Source: Streptomyces sp. CG 926
GTDB taxonomy: Bacteria > Actinomycetota > Actinomycetes > Streptomycetales > Streptomycetaceae
Assembly (NCBI RefSeq): GCF_003148825.1
Contig: NZ_QGGZ01000023.1
Span: 25,449 to 89,448 of the forward strand
Length of the DNA stretch: 64,000 nucleotides
Direction of reading: 5' to 3'
Part shown: piece by piece, positions 1 to 8,067 of the stretch
How positions within the stretch are numbered: the first letter of the stretch is position 1
Layout: every line of letters begins with the position of its first letter
Made by a program: the position numbers and the translations under genes
Notes under the pieces: generated by a model
Seen by the model: only the letters and a program-made list of their open reading frames with translations
Database searches by the model: none
Told to the model about the DNA's origin: nothing

Positions 1-5
1 CACTC

Positions 6-617
6 ATGGGTTTCCTGACGGTGCGTGACGAGGATCCGCAGTCGCTGCCGGGGCGGCGGGATGTGCTGACCCGGGCGTTGGGTCTCGCGGCCGGGCTGGG
101 TGGCGCGGCTGCGATCGGGGCGGCGGCCGGTCCGGCGGCGGCTTCGCCCGCGACGGCCTCCTCGCCCGCCGGGACCGCCTCGGTCCGGGCCAACCAGGCC
201 AATTGGCGGTTCTGCACCAAGTGCTACGGCATGTTCTTCCGGGGCTACCCCACGGACGGCGCCTGCCCGGCCGGCGGCGGCCACGACGCGGCCGGCTACG
301 ACTTCAACCTCCCGTACAACGTCCCCGAGACGTCCACCGCCCAGCACAACTGGCGCTTCTGCACCAAGTGCTACGGCATGTTCTACTACGGCTATCCGGA
401 CAACGGCCGCTGTCCCGCAGGGAACGCCCACGCGATGCAGGGCTACGACTTCGTCCTCCCGCACGACATCCCGGAGACCGCGGGCACGCAGCGCAACTGG
501 CGGTTCTGCCCCAAGTGCTACGGGCTCTACTACTACGGCTACCCCACCAACGGCGCCTGTCCTGCCGGGAACGCCCACGGCATGGCCGGGTACGACTTCG
601 TCCTGCCCCACCTGTAG
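6..617 (+). CDS. Tat-type secreted protein with three Cys-rich repeats
   Basis: A 203-residue protein, probably exported folded. An RR pair at residues 17-18 is followed by an Ala/Gly-rich hydrophobic stretch to about residue 47, as in a twin-arginine signal. The mature part is three repeats of about 45 residues starting at N66, N115 and N164. Each carries NWRFCxKCYG, then GYPxxGxCPAG, a His, and GYDFxLP. The CxxC and the downstream Cys/His could hold a metal, which is inference. I recall this repeat in secreted proteins of unknown role. Only five bases precede the ATG, so a start further upstream cannot be excluded. A weak GC hairpin follows at about 659-673. Confidence 0.8.
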   Translation: MGFLTVRDEDPQSLPGRRDVLTRALGLAAGLGGAAAIGAAAGPAAASPATASSPAGTASVRANQANWRFCTKCYGMFFRGYPTDGACPAGGGHDAAGYDFNLPYNVPETSTAQHNWRFCTKCYGMFYYGYPDNGRCPAGNAHAMQGYDFVLPHDIPETAGTQRNWRFCPKCYGLYYYGYPTNGACPAGNAHGMAGYDFVLPHL

Positions 618-854
618 CCTCGCAGCGGGCGCCGCTCGTACCCCGGCAGCATCGTTCCGGGGGCCGCGCCCCCTGACGTAGGAAGTCTTCGGCAGCCTGG
701 CGATCGCGGAAGACGAACCGTCCTCAACCACCGATAACGCTCTGCTCGGCGGCGTGCGGCACCACCCGACATCCACCGCCGAGCTCCACACCACGGTCGC
801 CCATTGCTCTGACCGCAAAGGGTTCGCCGGGTCCCGGTATCTGTCCCTGCAGCG

Positions 855-1165
855 TCAGGGAGCGCTGGTGGTCGCCCATGTACGGAAGATCGCAAGGGCC
901 TCGCCGAGGTTCCCGGGGCCGCACGCCGCGTGGAAGGTCTTCTCAGCGGTCCAGGCCCGGACCCAATCCTGGGCGTTGCGATCGACGTCTTGGCGAGGGT
1001 ACTCACATCCCCCGAGGTCCGTCTCCTCCAGATCGATTTCGACGGTCCAGCCGGGTTGTCGAGCGTGGCGATCTTCACGCCCTACTCGTGCTCCCAGTCG
1101 CCGTCGCACTGCTTCGCGTACCAGTCCTGCAGCCAGGCAAGAAGGTGCTGCTCCGAATCGCTCAT
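855..1165 (-). pseudogene. Broken Imm53-type immunity gene
   Basis: From an ATG at 1165 the frame reads MSDSEQHLLAWLQDWYAKQC and then DGDWEHE before a TAG at 1084-1082, where the family would have Tyr. Reading resumes at once with GVKIATLDNP. One base is missing at about 1050-1055, after which the next frame gives WTVEIDLEETDLGG and continues to the TGA at 857-855. This layout (DG.WEH.YGV.I.TLDNPGW) matches the immunity protein 53 family of polymorphic toxin systems as I recall it. The gene therefore has one nonsense codon and one frameshift. It lies downstream of a lipoprotein and a toxin-like C-terminal fragment on the same strand. Confidence 0.7.
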
Positions 1166-1220
1166 GACAGCAGAGGCTACTGCTGGGACCGCGCGCGGCC
1201 ACCGGCGCCAGGGTGCTAAG

Positions 1221-1260
1221 AGGGGTCGTGCTCATCCTCGGTGGGATGAGCACGACCCCT
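1221..1260 (-). terminator. Perfect 17-bp stem-loop
   Basis: Arms 1221-1237 and 1244-1260 are perfectly complementary around a 6-base loop (tcggtg). The hairpin lies 43 bases past the stop of the minus-strand lipoprotein gene and between it and the Imm53 remnant. It is probably a rho-independent terminator without a clear T-tract, as is common in Streptomyces. Confidence 0.75.
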
Positions 1261-1302
1261 CGTGCGAAGGCTCAGGCTCTCCGCGATGACCGGCCTGCTG
1301 GT

Positions 1303-1707
1303 CTACTGCCGGACGAAGGGCTCACTACCCTCCGGGGCATAGGCCATGCCGAGCTGTGCCTGACCTTGATCCGTGGAGTACAGGAAGAACAGGTCGCACC
1401 TCGGGCCACCGGCGGCGGCCGTCAACGTGACCTCCGTAGCCGGCCCGACGGAGTCCAGATGCCAGGGTCGCCAGGTACCGGTGAACTTCGTGTCGGCTGA
1501 CCACGCCCCGTTGGGACACACGCTGGGAGGCAGGCTCACCTCTCCGAGCGCACCGTCCTTGAGGAACTGGATCGTGCCCAGGGTCGGCGACTTCCAGGCC
1601 CCGACGACTTGCCGCGCCCTGTCCTCGTCCGTCTGCACGGTGCAGGACACCGCCAGCGGTAGGACGGCCACCAGTGAGCCGATCAGGAAACGGACGCCAC
1701 TCCTCAT
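1303..1707 (-). CDS. Small secreted lipoprotein
   Basis: A 134-residue protein with Arg near the start, a hydrophobic segment and a lipobox-like LAVSC ending at Cys22, so it is predicted to be lipid-anchored outside the membrane. The mature part reads as a small beta-rich domain (VVGAWKSPTLGTIQFLKDG, later FTGTWRPW), the style of 'how much does this ligand bind' lipoproteins of unknown role. It starts 24 bases after the stop of the toxin-like fragment on the same strand, so the two are probably cotranscribed. That position would suit an immunity protein, but nothing in the sequence proves it. Confidence 0.75.
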   Translation of the reverse strand: MRSGVRFLIGSLVAVLPLAVSCTVQTDEDRARQVVGAWKSPTLGTIQFLKDGALGEVSLPPSVCPNGAWSADTKFTGTWRPWHLDSVGPATEVTLTAAAGGPRCDLFFLYSTDQGQAQLGMAYAPEGSEPFVRQ

Positions 1708-1731
1708 CCGACATCTCCCTTCTGGAGCGGG

Positions 1732-2127
1732 TTACCCGAAGTCACTGAGTCGGGCATAGTTCCCACTTGGCGTGTAGTTCTTTGCTTCCCTGGTGATCGC
1801 GTCCCTGAGCTGGGACTCCGAGGCCCCGGAGTTGGCTGCGGCGATCTTCTCGCCCATCTGGCGGCCGTACTCGTTGTTCACGAGGTCCGAGAGGTGATCA
1901 GCATAGTTGTGGCCTTCCCGGTCGCCGTACGCCTCGTGGGCGTCCGCGACCATCTTGGCGGTCCGGGCCCCGTGCTTGGCCGTGATCACGGCCTGCCAGG
2001 TGAAGTGCCGGTAGGCGTTCTGCCGCCCGAGGACGGGAGACCTGGACCCGCTACCGCTGTGCGCGGAACTGGTCGCGGCCGGCCTGGACCAGGTCGCGCC
2101 GGCCGGCGCGGACGGTGCCAGGGCCAT
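1732..2127 (-). CDS. Toxin-like C-terminal fragment (DUF6973-like)
   Basis: Residues from about 35 onward look like a genuine domain: RQNAYRHFTWQ, then AHEAYGDREGHNYADHLSD and VNNEYGRQMGEKIA. This His/Asp-rich helical pattern recalls the DUF6973 domain at the C-terminus of secreted polymorphic toxins. The first 34 residues (MALAPSAPAGATWS and following) look like out-of-frame sequence, so the original long N-terminal delivery region is probably lost and the present ATG may not be used. Downstream on the same strand lie a lipoprotein and a dead Imm53 gene, consistent with a decayed toxin-immunity locus. The family name is from memory. Confidence 0.55.
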   Translation of the reverse strand: MALAPSAPAGATWSRPAATSSAHSGSGSRSPVLGRQNAYRHFTWQAVITAKHGARTAKMVADAHEAYGDREGHNYADHLSDLVNNEYGRQMGEKIAAANSGASESQLRDAITREAKNYTPSGNYARLSDFG

Positions 2128-2690
2128 CGAGCCAGGACACCGCGGAGGGTTCGGGCATCCGCAGGCCGGCCATGTGATGAGCGGCGCCGACGCAGTAGCG
2201 GTAGTCGCCGGTCCGGGTGGGCTCGGTCAGACGGGCTGTGGCGGCCCGAGCCTTGTACTGCTCGCCGGTGACGGCGTGGTGCAAGACGAGTGCGAGTTCA
2301 AGTATGGCCTGGGCCGCGGTGATGTAGGCGTCGTGCATCTCGGTACGCAGTCTGCGGGCCCCGTCGAGGGTAGCCAGGGTGCCGGTCTGTCGGGCGAGGG
2401 CGGAGACCTGGACGGTGAGGGCGGTCGCGCGCTGGTCGAGCCCGGCCAGGTGTTGCTCAGCGAGGGTGATCTCCTCTCCGGCCCGGTCGGGGCCGGTGAA
2501 GCGTAGGCGAGGGCAAGGATGGCCTGGGCAATGGCCTGCTCGCCCCGGTTGCCGTGCTGTTCGGTTTCGGTGCGGGCGGTGGTGAAGGTGGTGGCGCCCT
2601 GGACCATGTCGCCGTGGGCGACGCGGATGTCGCCCAGGACCCGGTTGCCGCGGCCGGGCCGGCCCAGGGTGCGGGCCGTGGCGGGCGTGG
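2051..2690 (-). pseudogene. C-terminal remnant of a TPR-type protein
   Basis: Read from about 2690 downwards, one frame gives RVLGDIRVAHGDMVQGATTF, then TETEQHGNRGEQAIAQAI and LALAYA. At about 2505 the coding shifts by one base to FTGPDRAGEEITLAEQHLAG, then LDQRATALTVQVSALARQTG and on through MHDAYITAAQAILELALVLH to RMPEP. The alternating amphipathic helices look like tetratricopeptide repeats from the tail of a large Streptomyces NTPase-TPR or regulator-TPR protein. The N-terminal part is missing and the end overlaps the toxin-like fragment in another frame. Confidence 0.5.
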
Positions 2691-2844
2691 ACGCGACGGC
2701 ACCCACACCACCGTCCTGACCTCCGCCGACGGCCTCCAAGGACCGACCTCCATCGCGCTGCGCGGCCACACCGTCCACATCACGAGCGCCTCCTACCTGG
2801 CCGCCAAGGACCCCAACCTCCCCCTCACTCACCTGGGCGACTGA
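2690..2844 (+). pseudogene. 3' fragment of a secreted beta-propeller-like gene
   Basis: Only the end is recognisable: THTTVLTSADGLQGPTSIAL followed by RGHTVHITSASYLAAKDPNL and PLTHLGD, then a stop. This resembles the last blade of SMP-30/NHL-type secreted proteins of Streptomyces, where 'PTSIAVRGDTVYVTSAAY' patterns are common. Nothing upstream on this strand matches, so the gene is truncated by the junction with the TPR remnant on the other strand. Confidence 0.45.
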
Positions 2845-3165
2845 GCCCCCGACTCCCCGGTCGGCGTACGCATACCCGCAACGGCCGGGTGGATCGTCGT
2901 CGGCGCTCCGGGGTGTCCGGGACCCACTCTTGCCCGGTGATGGGGCGATGCTCGTCCGTTCGGACGGGATTGCCGCGATGCCCATGACATGGCATCAGCG
3001 ACGGATCCGGCGCGGTTCCTCACCCAGGTCCTGGACCAGGTGCCGGCCAGGCCGGTCCCGGCACCGAGCAACTGACCCCGGGCGCCTCGACGCCGACGCT
3101 CCCTTCGCGGCCAGGCCGTGTCCGCATCGCCGCACGGGTCCCAGACGGGCCGGTGATTGGGTTGG
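2845..3165. other. Gene-poor stretch, 321 bases
   Basis: No convincing gene. A 28-codon frame at 2989-3075 (MASATDPARFLTQVLDQVPA and eight more residues) has plausible composition but no Shine-Dalgarno and could be a relic. No strong hairpin was seen. Confidence 0.4.
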
Positions 3166-3972
3166 TCAGTGGCCGGCACGCGGCTCGAAGCAGCCGCCTT
3201 CGGGGTACGGGCCGTTGGTCTTCACCTGGTAGTTGGTCTTCTGTGCGAAGGCGGTGACGCAGGCGTCGTCGTGGACACGGACACCGACCAATGCGCCTTC
3301 GGGCCAGACGTAGTGGTCGGTCTCGAAGCGCGGCCCCATGTCCCGCACGCTGAGGGTTCCGCCCAGCCACTCGCCCTTCGGCCCGAACCGTTCCTCCTGG
3401 AACCCGGCCTCGAGCAGCGCCGCGCGCACGCTCTGCGGATTCCACGTCCCGCCTTCCCAGAGCCGCTTGAGGACAGGCTCGATGCGGTCGGCTTCCTTCT
3501 GCGCGTCCTGCGCGCTTGCGGGAGACATCTCACCTGAGATGCGGAAGGCGTTGTTCTCGCGATAATGCGAAGCCGCACCCTGCGACGCCGCACCGGCCGG
3601 GCTGGGATGGGAGCGGTCCCAGCTGTGCTGCGCGGTCACCAGCAGCGCTCCTGCCAGGGCGGCGACGAGCAACTGCGACAGTGCCGTCCAGGGCGCACGG
3701 AACACGAGCGCGAGGGCCGCGACCACGAGCATGGCGACCAGGTAGTCCTGGGTCCGCGCCATATGTGCGAGGTCTGCCGCGTCGATCCGCTCCCGGTCTC
3801 CCTGCGCGGCCCAGACCTCCATGCCGTGCCCGAACATGTAGTCCAGGGCGAGCCATCCCACCCCGAGCAGTAAGAGGGAGATACCGATGGTCAGGTCTGC
3901 GCCGCGGGACGTCCGGCGCGACCAGGGTCGTCGGCCACGCCGGAGTCGAGGCTCAGTGAGGGAATCCGTCAT
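3166..3972 (-). CDS. Membrane protein with C-terminal soluble domain (DUF6234-like)
   Basis: A 268-residue protein from the ATG at 3972. Three hydrophobic segments are visible at about residues 26-46 (LTIGISLLLLGVGWLALDYM), 77-95 and 97-115. After them comes a soluble domain with LWEGGTWNPQSVRAALLEAG, GFQEERFGPKGEW, MGPRFETDHYVW and a final Cys-containing GPYPEGGC. I associate this architecture with the DUF6234 family, function unknown; the family label is from memory. A frameshifted second copy of the C-terminal domain lies at 28255-28430, showing that the gene was once duplicated. Confidence 0.7.
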   Translation of the reverse strand: MTDSLTEPRLRRGRRPWSRRTSRGADLTIGISLLLLGVGWLALDYMFGHGMEVWAAQGDRERIDAADLAHMARTQDYLVAMLVVAALALVFRAPWTALSQLLVAALAGALLVTAQHSWDRSHPSPAGAASQGAASHYRENNAFRISGEMSPASAQDAQKEADRIEPVLKRLWEGGTWNPQSVRAALLEAGFQEERFGPKGEWLGGTLSVRDMGPRFETDHYVWPEGALVGVRVHDDACVTAFAQKTNYQVKTNGPYPEGGCFEPRAGH

Positions 3973-4061
3973 GGCCGCATCATGTCGAGTCTGCCGCGGG
4001 CAGGCATGAGTACGCGTACTCACCGGCGGCCGACAGACCCGCGTTCCGGGATGGCCGGTCT

Positions 4062-4211
4062 TCACCGGCACCGGGATGTGATGCGTTCCTTGACTGTGAC
4101 CGTGAGGGCCACCGCGATGGTGATCACGATTCCGCAGAGCAGAAGTGTGCCGACCAGGTAGGCGAGCATGCGGGTTGCCGCCCCGAGCAATTCTCCATGT
4201 GTGAACGTCAC
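4062..4211 (-). CDS. 49-residue single-helix membrane protein
   Basis: A GTG at 4211 preceded by AGGAAA opens a frame reading VTFTHGELLGAATRML, then one hydrophobic segment (LAYLVGTLLLCGIVITIAVA), then a basic tail. Long open sequence continues upstream in frame but has non-coding composition, which is why this start is preferred. Function unknown. The hydrophobic profile and ribosome-binding site support it moderately. Confidence 0.45.
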   Translation of the reverse strand: MTFTHGELLGAATRMLAYLVGTLLLCGIVITIAVALTVTVKERITSRCR

Positions 4212-4477
4212 TGGATTTTCCTGTCCGGGCGAGGCCGGCCTGCGGCCTGCGGCTTGCGGAGTCTGCCGGGTGGGGTGGGGGATCGGACCGGGTTGTTGCT
4301 GAACCGGTCCCGGCTTGGCGACGCTTCCGTTTCGGCAGATGCGCCGGCCCGTAGCGCTTGTGCCCGAGCGCCTGTCTCCTGACGAGCAGGCTGCCGCGTC
4401 CGTCTTCGCGTACGCAGCTGACCCGGGCCAGGGTTGATGTTCTCGTCGGCATCGTGCGGTGCGCCCGGACGACGCGG

Positions 4478-4931
4478 TCAGCCCACCATCAAGTGGTGGA
4501 GGAGGAGGAACGACAGCAGTAAGGTGCCCACTCCTACCTGTCCCGCGCGGCGCCATGCGGGAATGGTGCACAGGGCCACGAGGGCGGGGCCCTGCCCGAG
4601 CAGGTCCTGGGGCGCCATTGATGGTTCCGGGTAGTTCTCGGCTGAGAGCGGGGCGAGTATCGCCGGCGCGGCCGTCTGGAGGAAGAGGCATGCCGGCACC
4701 GTGGTCACGCGGGGCACGACGCCCAGGGCACAGCACCAGGAAGAACGTGAGGGGACTCAGGATCAGCCATGAGCCCAGACCGGCCAGGGGATAGGGCGTC
4801 AGACAGAGGGACACGCTGTCCGCACAGGACTGGGTGTCCGCCTGTATGGCCCACTGCCAGAGCCCGGTGGCCGGCCACCCGGTGAAGACTCCGGTGCAGG
4901 CCGCACCCGCGACCGGGTAGATCTTGTTCAT
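4478..4931 (-). pseudogene. Frameshifted four-helix membrane protein
   Basis: From the ATG at 4931 the frame encodes MNKIYPVAGAACTGVFTGWP, two Cys residues, and hydrophobic segments up to LSPLTFFLVL. At about 4730 it moves out of frame. The next frame continues as ALGVVPRVTTVPACLFLQTA and ends with GVGTLLLSFLLLHHLMVG at the stop at 4478. One extra base (or two missing) explains the break. The combined product would be about 150 residues with four hydrophobic segments. I do not recognise the family. It is either a real pseudogene or a sequencing error. Confidence 0.55.
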
Positions 4932-5494
4932 GGATCGACGATCGCAGCCCAGAGGCCTCCGCTCATGAGCACGGGTACTCAGGACATGGCTGTCGCGCCG
5001 TGAACGCCGTCGGACGCGCGGGGCCGGGCAGGGGCTGTGCCAGGTGCCCAGCCACGCGAGCGGCCGGGCGGTCAGCGAGGTGCGTGTCATGAGCTGACTG
5101 GTCCGAGACAGGCAATCGGCATACCGCCGGGCAGGCGTGAGGAGGACCGGCGGCTTTCGCGCGCCCGCCCCCCGTAGACGCCGCGATACGCATCCACCGG
5201 CAGCCGGTGTCCGGCTGCTCGGGTCGGCCGCCCACAGTTCGTAAGGCGGTCCCGGTCCGGTGTCAGGCCTTGGTGACCGGATGCCGGCCTCTGCGGCGAC
5301 GGCGGATGCTCACCGCGGCTGCGGCGGCGAGGAGGCTGAGCAGGACGGGCCAGGTGAACGCAGCGACGTCCAAGCCTGAACATCTGACAGCAGCGCCCTG
5401 GATCCCCTCGGGACCGGGGCGCCGTTGCGACCCCGCAGGCGAGCACTGCGAACGCCCGGTGCTCCGGGTTCGGGGTGCGCGCAACGCGGGCCGG
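4932..5494. other. Intergenic stretch with a possible membrane-anchor relic
   Basis: No complete gene seen. On the minus strand, ending at 5263, one frame encodes DVAAFTWPVLLSLLAAAAAV followed by SIRRRRRGR. This is a hydrophobic helix with a basic cytoplasmic stop-transfer tail, like the C-terminal anchor of a cell-surface protein. Its upstream part has non-coding composition, so it is at best the end of a lost gene. Confidence 0.3.
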
Positions 5495-5526
5495 GCCGGG
5501 CGCGTACCGTCCTGTACGCGCCCGGC
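5495..5526 (-). terminator. 13-bp stem-loop after the serine hydrolase gene
   Basis: Arms 5495-5507 (gccgggcgcgtac) and 5514-5526 are perfect complements around the loop cgtcct. It lies about 65 bases past the stop of the minus-strand hydrolase gene and is its likely terminator. Confidence 0.75.
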
Positions 5527-5592
5527 CCCCGGAAGGGAAGGACAGGGCTGCGGAGCCCTCCGCGGTACGGGTGTTCCCGCATGCCGGCTCCG

Positions 5593-6747
5593 TCAGCTTC
5601 CGCCGGCCGCCCCGAACTCGGTGGTGAGGACGTCGCCGAAGACGCCCAGACCGCTCCAGTCGCCGTTGACCTGGCTGGTGAGTAGGTGCCTGCCATCACG
5701 AGAACCCATGGCGCAGGTCCACGAGCCGTACGTCGCACCCGCGTTGCCCCAGACCGTGACGCCTGACGGCAGCACCCAGGAGAACACACCCAGGCCGTAC
5801 CGGGTGCCGGGGATCCACGGGACGGGCCCAGTGGTGTCGACGGTGGTGAACATCTCCTGCTGCTGTTCGGCCGGCAGCAGGTGGCCTTGGAGCAGCGCGC
5901 CGAAGAAGCGCTGCAGGTCGCCGGTGGTCGAGATGACGCCGCCGGCCGCCCAGGCGAAGGACTGGTTCATCTCGGTCGCGTCGTGGACCTCGGGCCGGGC
6001 GTCGGAGGCGAAGAGGGTGGAGTAGTGCCGGGGATGCGGCCCTCGGATGGTCGGTTCCGTGCCCGGCAGGTAAGTCCCGGTGAGCCTCAGCGGGTGGACG
6101 ATCCGCTGGGTGAGTGCCTCGGTGAACGTCCCGCCGGTGACCTTTTCGACGATCAGGGCGGCCAGGAAGTAATTGGTGTTCGAGTACAGGAAGGCCTCCC
6201 CCGGAGCGAAGGACGGCGGGGTGGCCAGGCCTATCCCGACCAACTGCTCGGGGGTGTAGGAGTCGTAACGGTGCTGGAACCATGCCGCACCGATGCCCTT
6301 CGTGAAGAACTGTGCGTCGTTGCCGTAGTTGAAGATGCCGCTGGTGTGGTTCAGCAACTGCCGGATGGTGATCGCACGGCCGTCGTAGCCGTTGCCCGCC
6401 ACCATCCCGGGCAGCCACTGCTCCACCGTGTCGTCAAGGCCAAGCCTGCCCTCGGCCGCCAGCTGCAGGACCAGCACGGCCGTGAATGCTTTCGTCGTGC
6501 TCCCGATCCGGAACCGCTCGGACGGCCCGCGCTCCTCTCCGGTCCCGGTATCGGAGACTCCTGCCGAGCCGAACCACGCGCCGTGGCCGTCTCGTACGTC
6601 GACGGCGATGCCGGGAGCGCCGCCCGGGGCGGCGGCGCGGTCCAGGACCCGCTGCAGTGCGGAACGGTCGGGGGTGGCCCCGATGGCTGCTGCGGGGACC
6701 GCCGGCGTGCCCTCTGCGGTCGCCTCGGTGGAAAAGTGACGGGTCAT
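5593..6747 (-). CDS. Serine hydrolase, beta-lactamase/D-Ala-D-Ala carboxypeptidase fold
   Basis: A 384-residue class C beta-lactamase-family protein. The SxxK motif is S83-T-T-K86 in IGSTTKAF, followed by LNHTSG. The Tyr-Ser-Asn of LYSNTNYF fills the YxN position and WGNAG near the C-terminus the HxG/KTG position. Known members hydrolyse D-Ala peptides, esters or beta-lactams; the substrate here cannot be told. No clear signal peptide: the first 25 residues are Ala/Thr-rich but neither basic nor strongly hydrophobic, so it may be cytoplasmic or use a non-classical route. It lies 54 bases downstream of a membrane-protein gene on the same strand, so the two are likely cotranscribed. Confidence 0.88.
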   Translation of the reverse strand: MTRHFSTEATAEGTPAVPAAAIGATPDRSALQRVLDRAAAPGGAPGIAVDVRDGHGAWFGSAGVSDTGTGEERGPSERFRIGSTTKAFTAVLVLQLAAEGRLGLDDTVEQWLPGMVAGNGYDGRAITIRQLLNHTSGIFNYGNDAQFFTKGIGAAWFQHRYDSYTPEQLVGIGLATPPSFAPGEAFLYSNTNYFLAALIVEKVTGGTFTEALTQRIVHPLRLTGTYLPGTEPTIRGPHPRHYSTLFASDARPEVHDATEMNQSFAWAAGGVISTTGDLQRFFGALLQGHLLPAEQQQEMFTTVDTTGPVPWIPGTRYGLGVFSWVLPSGVTVWGNAGATYGSWTCAMGSRDGRHLLTSQVNGDWSGLGVFGDVLTTEFGAAGGS

Positions 6748-6801
6748 GTCGGTGTTCCTTTCGGGAGTTCGCGTTCGGTTCGTCGGATCGGGGAAGTGGT
6801 G

Positions 6802-7809
6802 TCAGCGCCCCAGGCGGGCGGGCTCAGGGATCCCGGCCGGTTGCGCCGTGATGCGCTCGGCCGTGGCGCGTTTGGCGGCCACGATCACTCGTGCGGTGGT
6901 CCCCACCGTGAGCAGCAGCACCGCGACGAGGGCGAGGAGGGTGGCGGTATCCGGATGGATCAAGGACTGTCCGCGCCACGCCTGCCAGGTCACCACCGCG
7001 ACCAGCCCGGTGTAGCCGAGGGCGGCACTGCCGACCAGGCGGGCCCGTACCTTCTCGTCGCGCAGCCAGACGCGCTCGGCGGCCAAGGCGGTCAGTACCG
7101 CGGTGATCAGGAGGAGTACCTGGATGCCGTGCAGGGCGAAGAAGTGCGGAACCCGGAAGTCGCCGCCGGTCACGCTCCAGTTGGTGACGGGCATGCCGTG
7201 GCCGTCAGGGTCTCCGATGCCGTGGCCCTGGTACATCTGCACGGAGTGACCGTTGGCGTCGGTCACCGTACGGGAGTGGATCTCGGTGACCATCCAGAAG
7301 ACTGGTACGAGCATGCCGAAGGTGGCGAGCGCGAGACCGGAGCGGATGGCTCGGTTCAGTGCTGCTCCGCCCGTGCGCTGGATCAGGACGACGACCGCGA
7401 GGACCAACTGCGCGATGACGATGACCATCACGCCGAAGGTGAGGAGGGGGACCAGGGCCAGGGTGACCCGGTCGCTCTGGTCCGCGTTGAAATGACTGAA
7501 GGTGCCTCGCGCCGCCTGGGCGGTGATGGCTCCCACCTCCACGGTGACGGCCACCGCGAAGACGGCACCCAGCAGGCGTCCCAGCCGTCGGCCCCTGGTC
7601 AGCTCGGTCAGCAGCCAGGCCAGCGTGCCCGCGTAAAGGCCGAAGGCGAAGCCGAACTTGAGCGGCTTGACCCACACCGACTCGCCCAGCAGCGTCCGTG
7701 TGTCGACGAGGGTACCGACGCCGGAGACGAGCACCAGGCCGAACATGAGGGCGGCACAGACCAGCAGCGGCCGGTGCCAGCCACGCACGGGTGTGGGTAA
7801 GGACGTCAT
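6802..7809 (-). CDS. Multi-pass integral membrane protein
   Basis: A 335-residue protein with about eight hydrophobic segments. It begins with PLLVCAALMFGLVLVSGVGT, has the conserved-looking VWVKPLKFGFAFGLY and ARGTFSHFN in loops, and a long loop rich in His and Gly (QMYQGHGIGDPDGHGMP) around residues 200-215. I recall this as a conserved uncharacterised actinobacterial membrane family. It heads the two-gene unit with the serine hydrolase. The gap to the divergent IS30-HTH/MarR regulator carries paired operator-like palindromes, so that regulator probably controls it. Confidence 0.8.
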   Translation of the reverse strand: MTSLPTPVRGWHRPLLVCAALMFGLVLVSGVGTLVDTRTLLGESVWVKPLKFGFAFGLYAGTLAWLLTELTRGRRLGRLLGAVFAVAVTVEVGAITAQAARGTFSHFNADQSDRVTLALVPLLTFGVMVIVIAQLVLAVVVLIQRTGGAALNRAIRSGLALATFGMLVPVFWMVTEIHSRTVTDANGHSVQMYQGHGIGDPDGHGMPVTNWSVTGGDFRVPHFFALHGIQVLLLITAVLTALAAERVWLRDEKVRARLVGSAALGYTGLVAVVTWQAWRGQSLIHPDTATLLALVAVLLLTVGTTARVIVAAKRATAERITAQPAGIPEPARLGR

Positions 7810-7868
7810 GAGGGGCTCCGATCAGGGCGACGAGCAGCCCTCGTCCGGGCCGGCTCGGTTCACATCAC

Positions 7869-7918
7869 TCGTTCGCGAATGACTAAAAGCTAAATTGCAT
7901 TCACTCATTCGTCAATGA
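7869..7918. promoter_or_regulatory. Paired operator-like palindromes
   Basis: Two copies of a 14-base near-palindrome, TCGTTCGCGAATGA at 7869-7882 and TCATTCGTCAATGA at 7905-7918. Each is preceded by CAC, and they are exactly 36 bases apart. They lie just upstream of the minus-strand membrane protein start, in an AT-richer stretch between divergent genes. This fits binding of a dimeric regulator, most likely the product of the facing gene at 8068. A separate direct repeat, cttgcaatgac, occurs at 7964-7974 and 8007-8017 in the same region. Confidence 0.6.
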
Positions 7919-8067
7919 AGAAGGCGCGCCAGTCAGTATGTATGCAGGTCAAGGCGAAAAACTCTTGCAATGACAATGAAGGCGAATGCAAACCCGACGG
8001 AAGTTCCTTGCAATGACCTGACCGCGAAAGCAATACTGGCCGCACACGCGGACCCAACACGGAGGCA

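Noticed and set aside
5881..7800. Plus-strand 639-codon open frame
   Set aside because: Antisense to the serine hydrolase and membrane protein, both with clear family motifs; Asp/Gly/His-rich shadow sequence.
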